Shown: positions 36,955-46,255, numbered from the stretch's first letter. The stretch is 64,000 bases of DNA from Synechococcus sp. CS-1332 (GCF_025127995.1 NZ_JAHLYP010000020.1:1-64000); one strand, 5' to 3'. A program made the numbers and translations. Notes: generated by a model from the sequence alone, not told the origin.

Positions 36955-38508
36955 ATGCCTTCGATGCCGGATCCCAACGTCCACGACACGACAGCCAATC
37001 GGATGCAGATGCAGAAGCTACCCACGGGGATCGAAGGCTTCGATGACATCTGCCACGGTGGTCTACCGATCGGCCGATCGACCTTGATCAGCGGCACCTC
37101 AGGAACCGGGAAAACGGTCTTTTCGTTGAATTTTCTCTGCAATGGCATTCGCCAGTTCAACGAACATGGCATTTTCGTCACCTTCGAAGAATCTCCCCTC
37201 GACATCATTCGCAATGCCTCCAGCTTCGGCTGGAACATGCAGGAAATGGTGGAGCAGAACAAGCTGTTTGTCCTGGACGCCTCCCCGGACCCCGATGGCC
37301 AGGAGGTGTCCGGAAGTTTCGACCTCTCCGGCCTGATTGAGCGCATCCACTACGCGATCCGGAAATACAAAGCCAAGCGCGTGGCGATCGATTCCATCAC
37401 CGCCGTCTTTCAGCAATACGACGCCATCTCCGTCGTACGCAGAGAGATCTTCCGGCTGATTGCCCGGCTGAAGGAGATCGGGGTGACCACGGTGATGACC
37501 ACCGAACGCGTCGATGAATACGGAGCCATCGCCCGTTACGGCGTCGAAGAGTTCGTCTCCGACAACGTGGTGATCCTGCGCAACGTGCTGGAGGGGGAGC
37601 GGCGCCGCCGCACGGTGGAAGTACTCAAGCTCCGAGGCACCACCCACATGAAGGGGGAGTTCCCCTTCACCATGGGCAGCCACGGCATCAGTGTGTTTCC
37701 GCTGGGGGCGATGCGCCTCACCCAGCGTTCCTCCAACGTGCGTCTGAGCTCCGGGGTCCCCCGGCTGGACGAGATGTGCGGGGGGGGATTCTTCAAGGAT
37801 TCGATCATCCTGGCGACCGGCGCCACCGGCACCGGCAAGACCCTGCTGGTCAGCAAGTTCGTGGAGGATGCCTGCCGCAGCAAGGAGCGGGCCATCCTGT
37901 TCGCCTATGAGGAATCCCGCGCCCAGCTGCTACGCAACGCCACCAGCTGGGGCATGGATTTTGAGCAGATGGAGCAGGACGGTCTGCTCAAGATCATCTG
38001 CGCCTATCCAGAGTCCACCGGCCTGGAGGATCACCTGCAGATCATCAAGACGGAGATCAGCCAGTTCAAGCCGTCCCGCATGGCCATCGATTCCCTCTCC
38101 GCCCTTGCCAGGGGCGTGAGCCACAATGCCTTCCGGCAGTTCGTGATCGGGGTGACGGGCTATGCCAAGCAGGAGGAGATCGCGGGCTTCTTCACCAACA
38201 CCTCTGAGGAGTTCATGGGCAGCCACTCAATCACTGATTCCCACATCTCCACCATCACCGACACCATTCTGCTGCTGCAGTATGTGGAGATACGCGGCGA
38301 AATGGCCCGGGCCCTGAACGTGTTCAAGATGCGTGGTTCCTGGCACGACAAAGGCATCCGGGAGTTCGTGATCACGGGCAACGGACCGGAGATCAAGGAT
38401 TCCTTCGCCAATTTCGAGCGCATCATCAGCGGTGTTCCCCATCGCATCACCACCGATGAGCGGGCCGACCTCGGTCGCATCATGCGCAGCGTGGAAGGGG
38501 AAATCTGA
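36955..38508 (+). CDS. kaiC: Circadian clock protein KaiC
   Basis: A 517-residue double-RecA ATPase, autokinase and autophosphatase, the core of the circadian oscillator. Walker A of CI is GTSGTGKT at 47-54 and the CII copy is in ATGATGTGKT. The phosphorylation sites correspond to Ser432 and Thr433 within SITDSHISTITDT. EIRGEMARALNVFKMRGSWHD and the C-terminal IISGVPHRIT tail, where KaiA binds, are intact. All residues needed for a self-sustained KaiABC clock appear to be present. The accessory island starts right after this gene. Confidence 0.98.
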   Translation: MPSMPDPNVHDTTANRMQMQKLPTGIEGFDDICHGGLPIGRSTLISGTSGTGKTVFSLNFLCNGIRQFNEHGIFVTFEESPLDIIRNASSFGWNMQEMVEQNKLFVLDASPDPDGQEVSGSFDLSGLIERIHYAIRKYKAKRVAIDSITAVFQQYDAISVVRREIFRLIARLKEIGVTTVMTTERVDEYGAIARYGVEEFVSDNVVILRNVLEGERRRRTVEVLKLRGTTHMKGEFPFTMGSHGISVFPLGAMRLTQRSSNVRLSSGVPRLDEMCGGGFFKDSIILATGATGTGKTLLVSKFVEDACRSKERAILFAYEESRAQLLRNATSWGMDFEQMEQDGLLKIICAYPESTGLEDHLQIIKTEISQFKPSRMAIDSLSALARGVSHNAFRQFVIGVTGYAKQEEIAGFFTNTSEEFMGSHSITDSHISTITDTILLLQYVEIRGEMARALNVFKMRGSWHDKGIREFVITGNGPEIKDSFANFERIISGVPHRITTDERADLGRIMRSVEGEI

Positions 38509-38571
38509 AAAGGGAGAGCGGAACAACAAGCCTTGGGTCCTGCGGTGATAGCGCTCAAGGCGTGGCGCCGA

Positions 38572-39325
38572 TCATCCGCTGCTGAGCACCCGCTGGTTGT
38601 ACCGATGGAACCTGGCCATGAGCAGGGGACGCAAGAGGCGCCGAAAGTGGCGTGTGGTCAGTTCGCGGCGACGGTTCAGGACCGGCTGGGTGGTGCTGCC
38701 TTCGATGATGGAGGCTGGAGCACCGATCGCCGCCAGAAATCGGGGCAGCACCCCGTCACCGCTCACAGCCTGGTCGATGTCGTAAAGATGCAGCGGGGAA
38801 ACAGAAAGGCGTCGCCACTCCCAGGCGAAGGCGTTGTAATCGCTGAACTTTGAAAGATATCTGCCGCGGAGCAGAAACCCAAAAACGAAGCCTGGATAAC
38901 CAAAGCGAAATCGATGCCCAGAACGCTTCAGCTCGCAGTACAGCGACTCCAAATAGTCGTCAACACGACGCAGGAACATCAGCCAGCACAGTGTGTCCAT
39001 CTTCTCGAAGAGTTGATTCCAGCCGTTTCAAGCTTTCCGGACGGCCGGCCAACAAGCTGAAATCCTCACTGCTGATCACCGCCTGGGGAAGTCGACAGCC
39101 GCGCAACTCAATCACCAGCGCCTCCAATCCACCATTGTTCTGATTCCATCGCTTGTCTCCCATGAGCTGGAAAGCCAGGTTGTGATGGTCAGAATCTGCT
39201 GACTAGGTGCCCTTAGCAGGAACGTAGATTCCTGCCGATCCAAGTTCGGCTGCCCGCTGCCTGAGAAAAGCCCGGATAGATGTCGTGCCAGTCTTGTTGT
39301 CTCCAATATGCATGAATAGATGCAT
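38572..39325 (-). pseudogene. Sulfotransferase-like pseudogene (tandem copy of the intact gene upstream)
   Basis: The N-terminus MHLFMHIGDNKTGTTSIRAFL (ATG at 39325, read in two parts) matches the PAPS-binding start of the neighbouring intact gene. After GIYVPAKGT an in-frame TAG (39203-39205) interrupts the frame. Homology continues in the same frame (HHNLAFQLMGDKRWNQ, ISSEDFSLLAGRPESL) until about 39000, where a one-base shift moves it to another frame (LCWLMFLRRVDDYLESLY) that runs to the C-terminal RRLLRPLLMARFHRYNQ at 38572. Two independent lesions mean the gene is dead. Its similarity to the intact gene across the whole length shows a tandem duplication. Confidence 0.85.
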
Positions 39326-39401
39326 TGGACTACTGCTATCGATAAATAGTGTGAACCATACCGGAAAAACCAATCGCCAGCTGGCCGCCCCCGCGCTCTG
39401 G

Positions 39402-39421
39402 AAAAAAGCCAGCGAAGCTGG
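39402..39421 (-). terminator. Rho-independent terminator after the intact sulfotransferase
   Basis: On the minus strand CCAGC-TTC-GCTGG (39421-39409) is followed by a C and six T. It sits 17 nt downstream of the intact sulfotransferase stop codon and insulates it from the pseudogene. Confidence 0.7.
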
Positions 39422-39438
39422 GTCCGGCTCCAGGCGCT

Positions 39439-40227
39439 TCAGCCGTTGAGCATTTGCAGGTTGGAGCGATGAAAGCGGGCCATCAGCAGAGGGCGAAGGA
39501 GCCGTCGGTAGCGACACAACACCTTCTCCCGGCGGGGATTCCGACGAGGAGCTTCGCCAGAAGCGTCAATCAGGGAGCTGGGGGCACCGATGGCCCTGAG
39601 GAAACTGGGCAGAACACCAGAACCTGAGGCTGCCCGGTCGTAATCAAGCAGGTGGAGGGGGGAAGAAGACAAGCTTCGCCAGCGGCACGCGAAGTCGGCG
39701 AAGTCAAAGTAGTGGACGGTGCGACAAAACTTCCTATTCTGGGTGTACTTTCCATTGAGAAGAATTTTGAGAACGAATCCGGCGTATCCAAGGGATGGGC
39801 GAATACCGCAACCCATCAGGAGGCCGTAGAGAGATTCGGAGTAGTCATCCACCCGGCGACAAAACATCAACCAGCTGATCGAATGCCTCTCTTCGTATAG
39901 GGTGTGCTCAAGAAGGTGGAGACCCTCAGGATTCTCCACGAGATAGGAAAGTTCTTCGCTGCTTATAATGGCTGCGTGAGTATTGCTATCGCGCAGCTCT
40001 GCAACCATCTCATTCAACCCTCCACGCGCCTGATCGTAGCGACTGTCGCCCATAAGCTCGAAGGCCAGATTATGATGAACAGCAGTTTTGCCACTCGCCT
40101 CATTCACCGTGCCTGAAACCGGAACGTAGATTCCCGCGGCAACCATTTCGGCAGAATGCTCATAGAGAAAGGCCTGAAGGGATGTCGTCCCGGTCTTGTG
40201 GGTTCCGATATGAATGAAGAGATGCAT
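39439..40227 (-). CDS. Sulfotransferase-like protein (P-loop, PAPS-dependent type)
   Basis: A 262-residue protein. The N-terminal HIGTHKTGTTSLQAFL is the phosphosulfate-binding loop of carbohydrate and protein sulfotransferases, followed by ISSEELSYLVENP and the WLMFCRRVDDYSESLYG segment that resembles the 3'-phosphate-binding region. The C-terminus is basic. The acceptor is unknown; with the glycosyltransferase next to it, a surface polysaccharide is a reasonable guess. GC content is lower than in core genes, consistent with acquisition. A dead tandem copy follows. Confidence 0.8.
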   Translation of the reverse strand: MHLFIHIGTHKTGTTSLQAFLYEHSAEMVAAGIYVPVSGTVNEASGKTAVHHNLAFELMGDSRYDQARGGLNEMVAELRDSNTHAAIISSEELSYLVENPEGLHLLEHTLYEERHSISWLMFCRRVDDYSESLYGLLMGCGIRPSLGYAGFVLKILLNGKYTQNRKFCRTVHYFDFADFACRWRSLSSSPLHLLDYDRAASGSGVLPSFLRAIGAPSSLIDASGEAPRRNPRREKVLCRYRRLLRPLLMARFHRSNLQMLNG

Positions 40228-40585
40228 CGCAAAGGAGGAAGCCGGAAGATGCCATCAATTGTAGGAGAGGCGGGGAGTGCCTCTGTCAGCAACCCATCCA
40301 GTGCAAGGTATCGAACCCTCCCACATTATCAAGGCTGTGAGCCAAGGACAAAGATCTCAATGATATGGGAAAATTAGGACCCTTGGTGAGATCGAGACGC
40401 TGCTTCAGATAAGCCGGCATACTGATTATCGCAAGATTTTGCAACATGCTCTCAATGGTCCAGCTAGACATGCATCGCCGGAGCAGAGGGTCCGAACATG
40501 ATGACCTGATCCATTATTCAATGGAAGCCATCTCCGAACAGACCTCCATACCCGAGAGTTCACGATGATCAGCCTTTCTCCATCA
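40228..40585. other. Non-coding stretch between sulfotransferase and glycosyltransferase
   Basis: A 358-bp, AT-richer stretch with no supported gene. Short frames on both strands have no recognisable protein character. It probably holds the sulfotransferase promoter and may be the remains of a lost gene. Confidence 0.4.
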
Positions 40586-41422
40586 TCAAAGAGTCAAGAT
40601 TGACTTTCGCCTCATCGTTTCATCCTTAATTTCGCTATAATCGGTAGACATGAGATCATCCAAGTCAAATTTCCTATAAAACTTATTATTCTGCAACTTG
40701 TTGAGACAATTTTCAATTGATACAATTCTGTAGTGATAGCAAAGCAAATACCCGTTGCGGATGTCGTCCTCTCGCAGGCAATTGTAGTAGGCAGAAATGC
40801 GATCGATATTTTTATTCACGCCATCCACAACCTTTATCCCTCCTCTCAGTACGGCAATTCGACTAGGAACTGGATGATGGTAATACATACGTCGAAAAAA
40901 CTTTGGCCTGAAAATGCACTTCACTTCTATTTCTTCGTAGCGGCATCTGAACTTTCTCTGGCTTGAACGACTATTGACGTGGGTGACATCATGATTCCAA
41001 CGATAAATATTATCCTGCAGCAAAGACTCAGGATTCTTCTTCCGAGAATTTGAAGACATCATTACCCATGGTACTTTGATGCACGCGACATCTTTGAAAG
41101 TTGTCTCCAGCTCATCCTTGATTGTTAAATGACTATTTCTCTTGGTAGTGATATACTCGTCGACGTCAACATAAATGACCCAATCGTAGCATCTCCTGAT
41201 ACGTTTATACAGCCTGTCCACCTCCTCGTCAATATTCTTCTCAGGGTCATCCAACAGCCTGTACTCAATTTTGGCATGATGGAATAGTGACTGGCGATAT
41301 TCTTCGGTGGAATTATCATCCAATACGTAAATTTGATCGACACCTTGACTGAGATAATACCTGCAGAATTCATGAAGGAAGGGCTCTTCCTTGTTGCGCG
41401 TTACAAGGGCAATATTGGACAT
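40586..41422 (-). CDS. Glycosyltransferase family 2-like (Glyco_tranf_2_4 / GT92-type) protein
   Basis: A 278-residue protein. NKEEPFLHEFCRYYLSQGVDQIYVLDDNS is the typical N-terminus of this glycosyltransferase group (shown here as consecutive short parts), and VIYVDVDEYI carries the DxD-type metal and nucleotide-sugar site. The C-terminal half is rich in Arg, Tyr and Asn, including YYHHPVPSRIAV. The gene is visibly AT-rich compared with the rest of the window, which points to recent transfer. It lies between the sulfotransferase and a decayed IS, and a TATAAT box precedes it at the IS edge. Confidence 0.8.
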   Translation of the reverse strand: MSNIALVTRNKEEPFLHEFCRYYLSQGVDQIYVLDDNSTEEYRQSLFHHAKIEYRLLDDPEKNIDEEVDRLYKRIRRCYDWVIYVDVDEYITTKRNSHLTIKDELETTFKDVACIKVPWVMMSSNSRKKNPESLLQDNIYRWNHDVTHVNSRSSQRKFRCRYEEIEVKCIFRPKFFRRMYYHHPVPSRIAVLRGGIKVVDGVNKNIDRISAYYNCLREDDIRNGYLLCYHYRIVSIENCLNKLQNNKFYRKFDLDDLMSTDYSEIKDETMRRKSILTL

Positions 41423-41442
41423 TGAGTCACGGTAATATTTTC

Positions 41443-41469
41443 ATTATACCCTACCTGGCATTTACACAA
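41443..41469 (-). promoter_or_regulatory. Candidate promoter for the glycosyltransferase, abutting the IS end
   Basis: On the minus strand a perfect TATAAT (41448-41443) lies 20 nt upstream of the ATG, with TTGTGT (41469-41464) 15 nt further upstream as a possible -35. The -35 touches the left inverted repeat of the IS element at 41470. The spacer is 1-2 nt shorter than ideal. Confidence 0.5.
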
Positions 41470-42707
41470 GGGCACCTCAAAAATTCCGTAACACTCACTG
41501 ACGGCATGTGTATTACGCAATAGACTCCTTGCAGTTCAACATAGCTGAATGGGACAGCGTGGATTCTGGGATGAGGACAAGCGCATCCACAGGCTTCAGC
41601 AGAAGAAGCCCACGTTAGCGACTCTATCCGAGACCATTCCCTGGGGTGTCTTCAGGCCACTGCTCAAGCAGGGTTACATCCATAAACGTAAGAGCAATGC
41701 TGGTGGAAGCGAATTGATCCCCTCATCCTCTTCAAGATGCTGGTGCTGCAGCAGCTGTTCAACCTCAGCGATGAGGAGCTGGAATTTCAGGTCAACGACA
41801 GACGCTCATTTGAGGAGTTTTTCGGACTGGGAGTGATGAACATCATTCCCGATGCCACTACCATTGCTTTCTTCCGCGAGCGGCTCCACAAGTCGGGTGT
41901 CATCGATGAGCTTTTTGAACGGTTTGAGACCTGCGATCCCAGGGGCTGGAGGCCCGTGGTGGGCAGATCATCAATGCCACGCTGGTCCCTGTTCCCAAAC
42001 AGTGAAACTCACGGTCTGAAAACGAAACCATCAAGTGTGGTCAGCTGCCAGAAGGATGGGCCGACAAGCCAGAACGCCTGCGGCAGAAGGACCTTGATGC
42101 TTGCTGGGTCAAAGAGAATGGCATCAGCCACTACGGATACAAGAGCAGCATCTGAATTGACGCCGAACATGCCTTCATCCGAAGATACGCCATACCCCAG
42201 CCAACATTCACGACCGCCAGATGATCCCGCAGGTGCTGGATCCTGAGAACAGGGATGACTTCGCCTGGGCTGATTCCGGCCACGCAGGCGCGCGGTATGA
42301 GTATCTACTGGAAGTGGCTGGTTTTGAGAGCCGAAGTCATGAGAAGGGTTCACGCTGCCATCCCTTGAGCGAGGAGGCCAAGGAGCGAAACAAGGCCCGA
42401 TCTGGTGTGTGGTCAAGGGTTGAGCACGTCTTTGGGGCAATCACAACCGGCATGCGCGGCAAGTTGACAAGGCGGAAGGGATTGGCCATAACAAAAGCTT
42501 GGTGGTGACTGCGTAATTTGGCTTACAATTTCCTGCGCTTCCTGTGCTGCTCCTCAAGGACAGTGCTGGCTGCCTGATCATTCGGTAGCGATACAACCGT
42601 CCCGCATTGAAGTCATGGATTTCAGTCATCAGGCGGATCTGCACGTGCCGAGATTGAGCTTGTGGCCTCTAAAGCAGCCTGGGAGATTTCAATATTTTGA
42701 GGTACCC
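41470..42707 (+). mobile_element. Decayed IS5-family insertion sequence
   Basis: The left end GGGCACCTCAAAAATTCCG (41470 onward) and the right end, read on the minus strand from 42707 as GGGTACCTCAAAATATTGA, are imperfect inverted repeats enclosing about 1.24 kb. Between them lies a transposase gene broken by several frameshifts and stops. I could not find a clear target duplication, so the outer boundaries may be off by a few bases. The element cannot move on its own. Confidence 0.75.
41549..42579 (+). pseudogene. IS5-family transposase remnant, multiple frameshifts
   Basis: Homology passes through at least three frames. It begins MGQRGFWDEDKRIHRLQQKK, shifts near 41715 to KMLVLQQLFNLSDEELEFQV with NDRRSFEEFFGLGVMN and DATTIAFFRERL, shifts again near 41935 to LRSQGLEARGGQIINATLVP, then meets an in-frame TGA after PVPKQ (about 42001) and another near 42153, shifts once more near 42220 to MIPQVLDPENRDDFAWADSG, and ends with RVEHVFGAITTGMRGKL and, in a further frame, LRNLAYNFLRFLCCS. 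DAT, AWADSG and VEH...E-type segments correspond to the DDE transposase core. Confidence 0.85.
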
Positions 42708-42824
42708 CTTTCTTATACATCCCATGCACCTGATTGCCAACCTTGCCGCAGAACTTCTTTCACTTACCCGGATCTTCAAGTAAGCCGGCAGCATGGGTGA
42801 TCATGCAAAGGGGAAGGTGAGCGA
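42708..42824. other. Spacer between IS remnant and nblS
   Basis: 117 bp with no gene. It marks the right border of the accessory island, and the nblS stop codon lies at its edge. Confidence 0.5.
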
Positions 42825-44900
42825 TCATTTTCGGTTCTTACCGTTCAGACTGCCGAGATCAGCAGTCCGGTAAACTGATTCTGATCCTACGGATCTACGT
42901 TCCACTTGGAGCTGCAGTTCGTCGCTGTCGGAACTTTCTAGCTGCAGGTCGAACCAAAAGGTGGTTCCCGCCCCAGGATCGCTGACCATCTGGGCCCGGC
43001 TGCCGTGCTTCTCAACAATCCCCCTGACGATCGACAATCCCAGGCCCGTCCCCGCCTCGGTGTGGACCGCATTCTCCACCCGGTAGAAGCGCTCAAAGAT
43101 TCGCTCTTGGTCGGACTCTGAGATGCCGCAGCCGGTATCGGAGATTTCAATGCGCAGCCTCGGCAGTGGGGAGGTAAGCGCGCAGTTTGGATGGACTCCG
43201 TCGCCGTTACTGGGTTCGAGTAGGCACTGGTCTGGCCAGATATAGGCCCTGATCATCAGCTGACCACCTTTCTGGGTGAACTTGAGGCCGTTGCCCACCA
43301 GGTTGTCGAACACCTGGAGCAGGAGATCCCAGTTGCCGCGGACCCGGGGCAAGTGCTGGTCACCGGAGAAGATCAAAGTGACACCCTTCTCCTCCGCGTT
43401 CAGCCGGTAGGTGCGCAGGGTCTGCTCGATGGCCGGGGCGAGGTCCATGGGCTCCAGCTGCCAGACCCGGTCGGATTCCAGCCGGGACAGGTCGAGCACG
43501 TCGGTGACCAGCCTTGAGAGCCGGTCGGTCTCGGCGTTGGCGATGCTCAGGAATTCCTTCTGCTCCTCGGGGCTGAGCAGGTCGCCCATGTCGTGGAGCG
43601 TCTCCACATAGCTCTTGATGTTGCACAAGGGGGTGCGCAGCTCGTGGGAAACATTGCTGATGAAGCGGCTCTGGGCCGCATTCAGTTCCACCTCCCGGGT
43701 CAGGTCCTGGATCGTCATGGCGATGCCCTTGAGGCTTTCGCCGCTGGCATCCCGCACCGACTGGAGCACGATGCGCAGGGTCCGGGGGGGATCGCCGAAG
43801 CTGCAGCGCACCTCCGTGTTGTCCCGTTCACTGAGGATCAGGCTCTCCAGCGGATCGTGCAGTTCCATGGCCAGCCTGTCGGGCAGTTCGGCGGTCAGCT
43901 CGCTGCCCTCCAGGTTGCGGCCCTCCCAGCGGAACAGGCGCCTGGCCGTTGGGTTGGCCAGCACGATGAGGCCTTCGGCGTCGAGCAGCACGGCACCATC
44001 GGCCATGGTGGCGATCAGCGACTGCTGCTTCACCTGGGCAGCGGTGAGCTCCTCGATGTTGGCGGCCTTGTAGACCTCCAACTGGGAGGCCATGGTGTTG
44101 AACCCGTTGAGAAGCTCACCCAACTCACCGCCCACGGGCAGGGCGATGCGGGTCTCGAAATTGCCGCCGGCGATCGAGCGCACCCCGCGCAGAAGTTCCT
44201 TCACCGGCTGGGTGATGGTGAGGGCGTTGAACACCGAGCCCAGGATCACCAGCACCCAGATCGAGATGAACACCGCCACGGTCACCTCCCGGGTGAGGGC
44301 GGCACTGGCCAGGAGCGTTTCGTTGGGGTTGATGCCGAGGGCCACCACCCCGAGGTAGCGGCCGTCGCTCACCATCGGCACGAACACATCGGTGACCTGG
44401 CCGTCCGGGGTGAGGTGCTGGCGGATCAGCGGGTTGTCGGGACGCCGCTGAATGTCGGCAGGCAGCTCCAGGCGGCGGCTGAGCAGGCGCTCGCCCATGC
44501 CGGTGCTACCACCCATGGGGATGCCCAGGTAGATCACCCCGTCGGAATCGGCGAAGAAGATGTAGCGAAGGCTGCGGCTGGACTGCCAGAAGCGTTCGGC
44601 CACCGAGGCCAGTTCGCGGTCGTTGCCCTCGGCCACAAGGGGAGTGACGTTGGCCGAGAGCAGCAGCCCGAGGTCCCGGGCAAAGCGGGTGTCACTCATC
44701 CGGGCATCCCGCTGGATGCCGTTGAGTGCCAGGAAGGTGATGCCCGTCATCAGCAGGCTCACCACGAGAGTGGCGACCGCAAGCAGTTTCGTCTGCAGGC
44801 TGAACTCAGCCCACCAGCGCCGCAGGCGCGCCCGCCAGAGGGTCAGGGAATCGGCCGGCTCGGCGCTGCTGCGGGCGGACCCTGGTTCGCTGAGCGTCAT
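42825..44900 (-). CDS. nblS: Sensor histidine kinase NblS (Hik33/DspA orthologue)
   Basis: A 691-residue membrane sensor kinase that in cyanobacteria governs high-light, nutrient and cold responses. Order: TM1 (about 40-60), a periplasmic region, TM2 (about 205-228), HAMP (ITQPVKELLRGVRSIAGGNFETR), PAS (about 295-400), HisKA with the phosphoacceptor His419 in SNVSHELRTPL, and the ATPase domain with N box DNLVGNGLKFT, G1 ISDTGCGI and G2 AGTGLGLSIV. The C-terminal ~25 residues after the ATPase domain are unconserved and lie next to the island border. Its ATG overlaps the purD stop by 4 nt, as purD is upstream? No: purD stop at 44897 overlaps the nblS ATG at 44900, so purD precedes it and the pair is coupled. 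Confidence 0.95.
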   Translation of the reverse strand: MTLSEPGSARSSAEPADSLTLWRARLRRWWAEFSLQTKLLAVATLVVSLLMTGITFLALNGIQRDARMSDTRFARDLGLLLSANVTPLVAEGNDRELASVAERFWQSSRSLRYIFFADSDGVIYLGIPMGGSTGMGERLLSRRLELPADIQRRPDNPLIRQHLTPDGQVTDVFVPMVSDGRYLGVVALGINPNETLLASAALTREVTVAVFISIWVLVILGSVFNALTITQPVKELLRGVRSIAGGNFETRIALPVGGELGELLNGFNTMASQLEVYKAANIEELTAAQVKQQSLIATMADGAVLLDAEGLIVLANPTARRLFRWEGRNLEGSELTAELPDRLAMELHDPLESLILSERDNTEVRCSFGDPPRTLRIVLQSVRDASGESLKGIAMTIQDLTREVELNAAQSRFISNVSHELRTPLCNIKSYVETLHDMGDLLSPEEQKEFLSIANAETDRLSRLVTDVLDLSRLESDRVWQLEPMDLAPAIEQTLRTYRLNAEEKGVTLIFSGDQHLPRVRGNWDLLLQVFDNLVGNGLKFTQKGGQLMIRAYIWPDQCLLEPSNGDGVHPNCALTSPLPRLRIEISDTGCGISESDQERIFERFYRVENAVHTEAGTGLGLSIVRGIVEKHGSRAQMVSDPGAGTTFWFDLQLESSDSDELQLQVERRSVGSESVYRTADLGSLNGKNRK

Positions 44901-46255
44901 GGCCGCACCGGCGGTCGCGTCCGCACCTGGTGGCCGATGTCGCGGCGGTAGACCATGCCCTCGAAGCCAACCTGTCCCAGGCCGGCGTAGGCCCGCTCGA
45001 ACGCCGCATCGAAATCCTCAGCCTGGGCCACCACGGCCAGCACCCTCCCTCCGGCGGTGACCACGTGACCGTCCTCGCCCCGGCGAGTGCCCGCGTGAAA
45101 CAGCTGCAGGTCCGGGTCGTCCAGCAGGTCGCCGTGGATCGGATCACCGCGACGAACCTCGCCGGGGTAGCCCTCGGCGGCGGCGATCACGCAGGCGCTG
45201 CAGCGGGGCTCGATCGTCAGGGGAGGGGCCCCCTCCAGGCAACCGGTGGCACAGGCCAGCAACACCCTGGCCAGCTCCGGGCCGAGCAGCGGCATCAGGG
45301 TCTCGCACTCCGGGTCGCCGAAGCGGCAGTTGAACTCGATCACCCGCGGACCGTCGCCGGTGAGCATCAAGCCGGCGAAAATCACGCCGCGGTAGTCGAT
45401 GCCACGGGCCCGCAGGGCCGCCAGGATCGGCTCCAGCACCAGCTGGCGCACCTGCTCCATGCCCGCCCCATCGAGTAGCCGGGCGGGGGCGTAGGCCCCC
45501 ATGCCACCGGTGTTGGGGCCCGTATCGCCTTCGCCGATGCGCTTGTGATCCTGGGCCGGGGGCAGCAGCACCATGGTGCGGCCATCGGTGAGGGCGAACA
45601 CCGACACCTCCGGGCCGTGCAGACGCTCCTCCAGCACCAGGGAGGGGGCGGCGCCGGCTTCACCAGGCGTGACGGCCTGGAAACGACCGGCGAACACCTC
45701 CTCGATGGCCTGCCGGCACTGCTCGAGGCTGTCGGCCACCGTTACGCCTTTGCCGGCAGCCAGCCCATCGGCTTTCACCACCAGGGGGCGGCCATGACGC
45801 TCGAGGGCGTCCAGGGCCTGCTGCTGATCCGTTGCCGGCCAATACCCCGCCGTGGGCACGCCCGCTTCTCGCATCAGGTCCTTGGCCCAGCGCTTGCTGG
45901 CTTCCAACAGGGCGCCATCCGCCCCGGGGCCGAAGACCGCCAGGCCCTCCGAGCGCAATCGATCCGCCAGACCGGCCGCCAGGGGCGCTTCCGGCCCCAC
46001 CACCACCAGGTCGATGGCCCGCTCGCGGCAGGCTGCGGCCAGAGCCTCCTGGTCGTTTTCGGCGATGGCCAGCTGGCCGCAACCAGCCAGGGACGCGGTG
46101 CCACCGTTGCCGGGAGCCACCAGCACCTGCTCAACTCCGGGACAGCGCGCCAGGGCCCAGCCCAGGGCGTTCTCACGGCCACCGCCGCCAACCACAAGGA
46201 TCCGGGCCGGCACCGACCCAGCCGGGGGAACATCAGCGGCGGTGGACGAAACCAT
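44897..46255 (-). CDS. purD: Phosphoribosylamine--glycine ligase
   Basis: A 452-residue ATP-grasp enzyme, the second step of purine synthesis. ILVVGGGGRENALGWAL opens the protein; VVKADGLAAGKGVTVA and GEGDTGPNTGGMGAYAP and VIEFNCRFGDPE are the ATP-grasp and substrate motifs. The start at the ATG at 46255 gives a short extra N-terminus (MVSSTAADVPPAGSVPA). Its TGA overlaps the ATG of nblS, so translation of the sensor kinase is likely coupled to a purine gene. Confidence 0.96.
   Translation of the reverse strand: MVSSTAADVPPAGSVPARILVVGGGGRENALGWALARCPGVEQVLVAPGNGGTASLAGCGQLAIAENDQEALAAACRERAIDLVVVGPEAPLAAGLADRLRSEGLAVFGPGADGALLEASKRWAKDLMREAGVPTAGYWPATDQQQALDALERHGRPLVVKADGLAAGKGVTVADSLEQCRQAIEEVFAGRFQAVTPGEAGAAPSLVLEERLHGPEVSVFALTDGRTMVLLPPAQDHKRIGEGDTGPNTGGMGAYAPARLLDGAGMEQVRQLVLEPILAALRARGIDYRGVIFAGLMLTGDGPRVIEFNCRFGDPECETLMPLLGPELARVLLACATGCLEGAPPLTIEPRCSACVIAAAEGYPGEVRRGDPIHGDLLDDPDLQLFHAGTRRGEDGHVVTAGGRVLAVVAQAEDFDAAFERAYAGLGQVGFEGMVYRRDIGHQVRTRPPVRP

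Noticed and set aside
38520-38560. Hairpin CCTTG...CAAGG after kaiC considered as a terminator
   Set aside because: Stem of only five base pairs with a 20-nt loop and no T-run.
39203-39205. In-frame TAG in the sulfotransferase copy considered as recoding or readthrough
   Set aside because: A separate frameshift near 39000 and lost codons near the TAG in the same gene make simple decay the better explanation.
40233-40377. Possible 42-aa plus-strand gene with a good Shine-Dalgarno (AGGAGGA) and ATG at 40249
   Set aside because: The product has no family resemblance, the region is AT-rich spacer of the island, and the purine-rich motif also lies in the 5' region of the sulfotransferase on the other strand.
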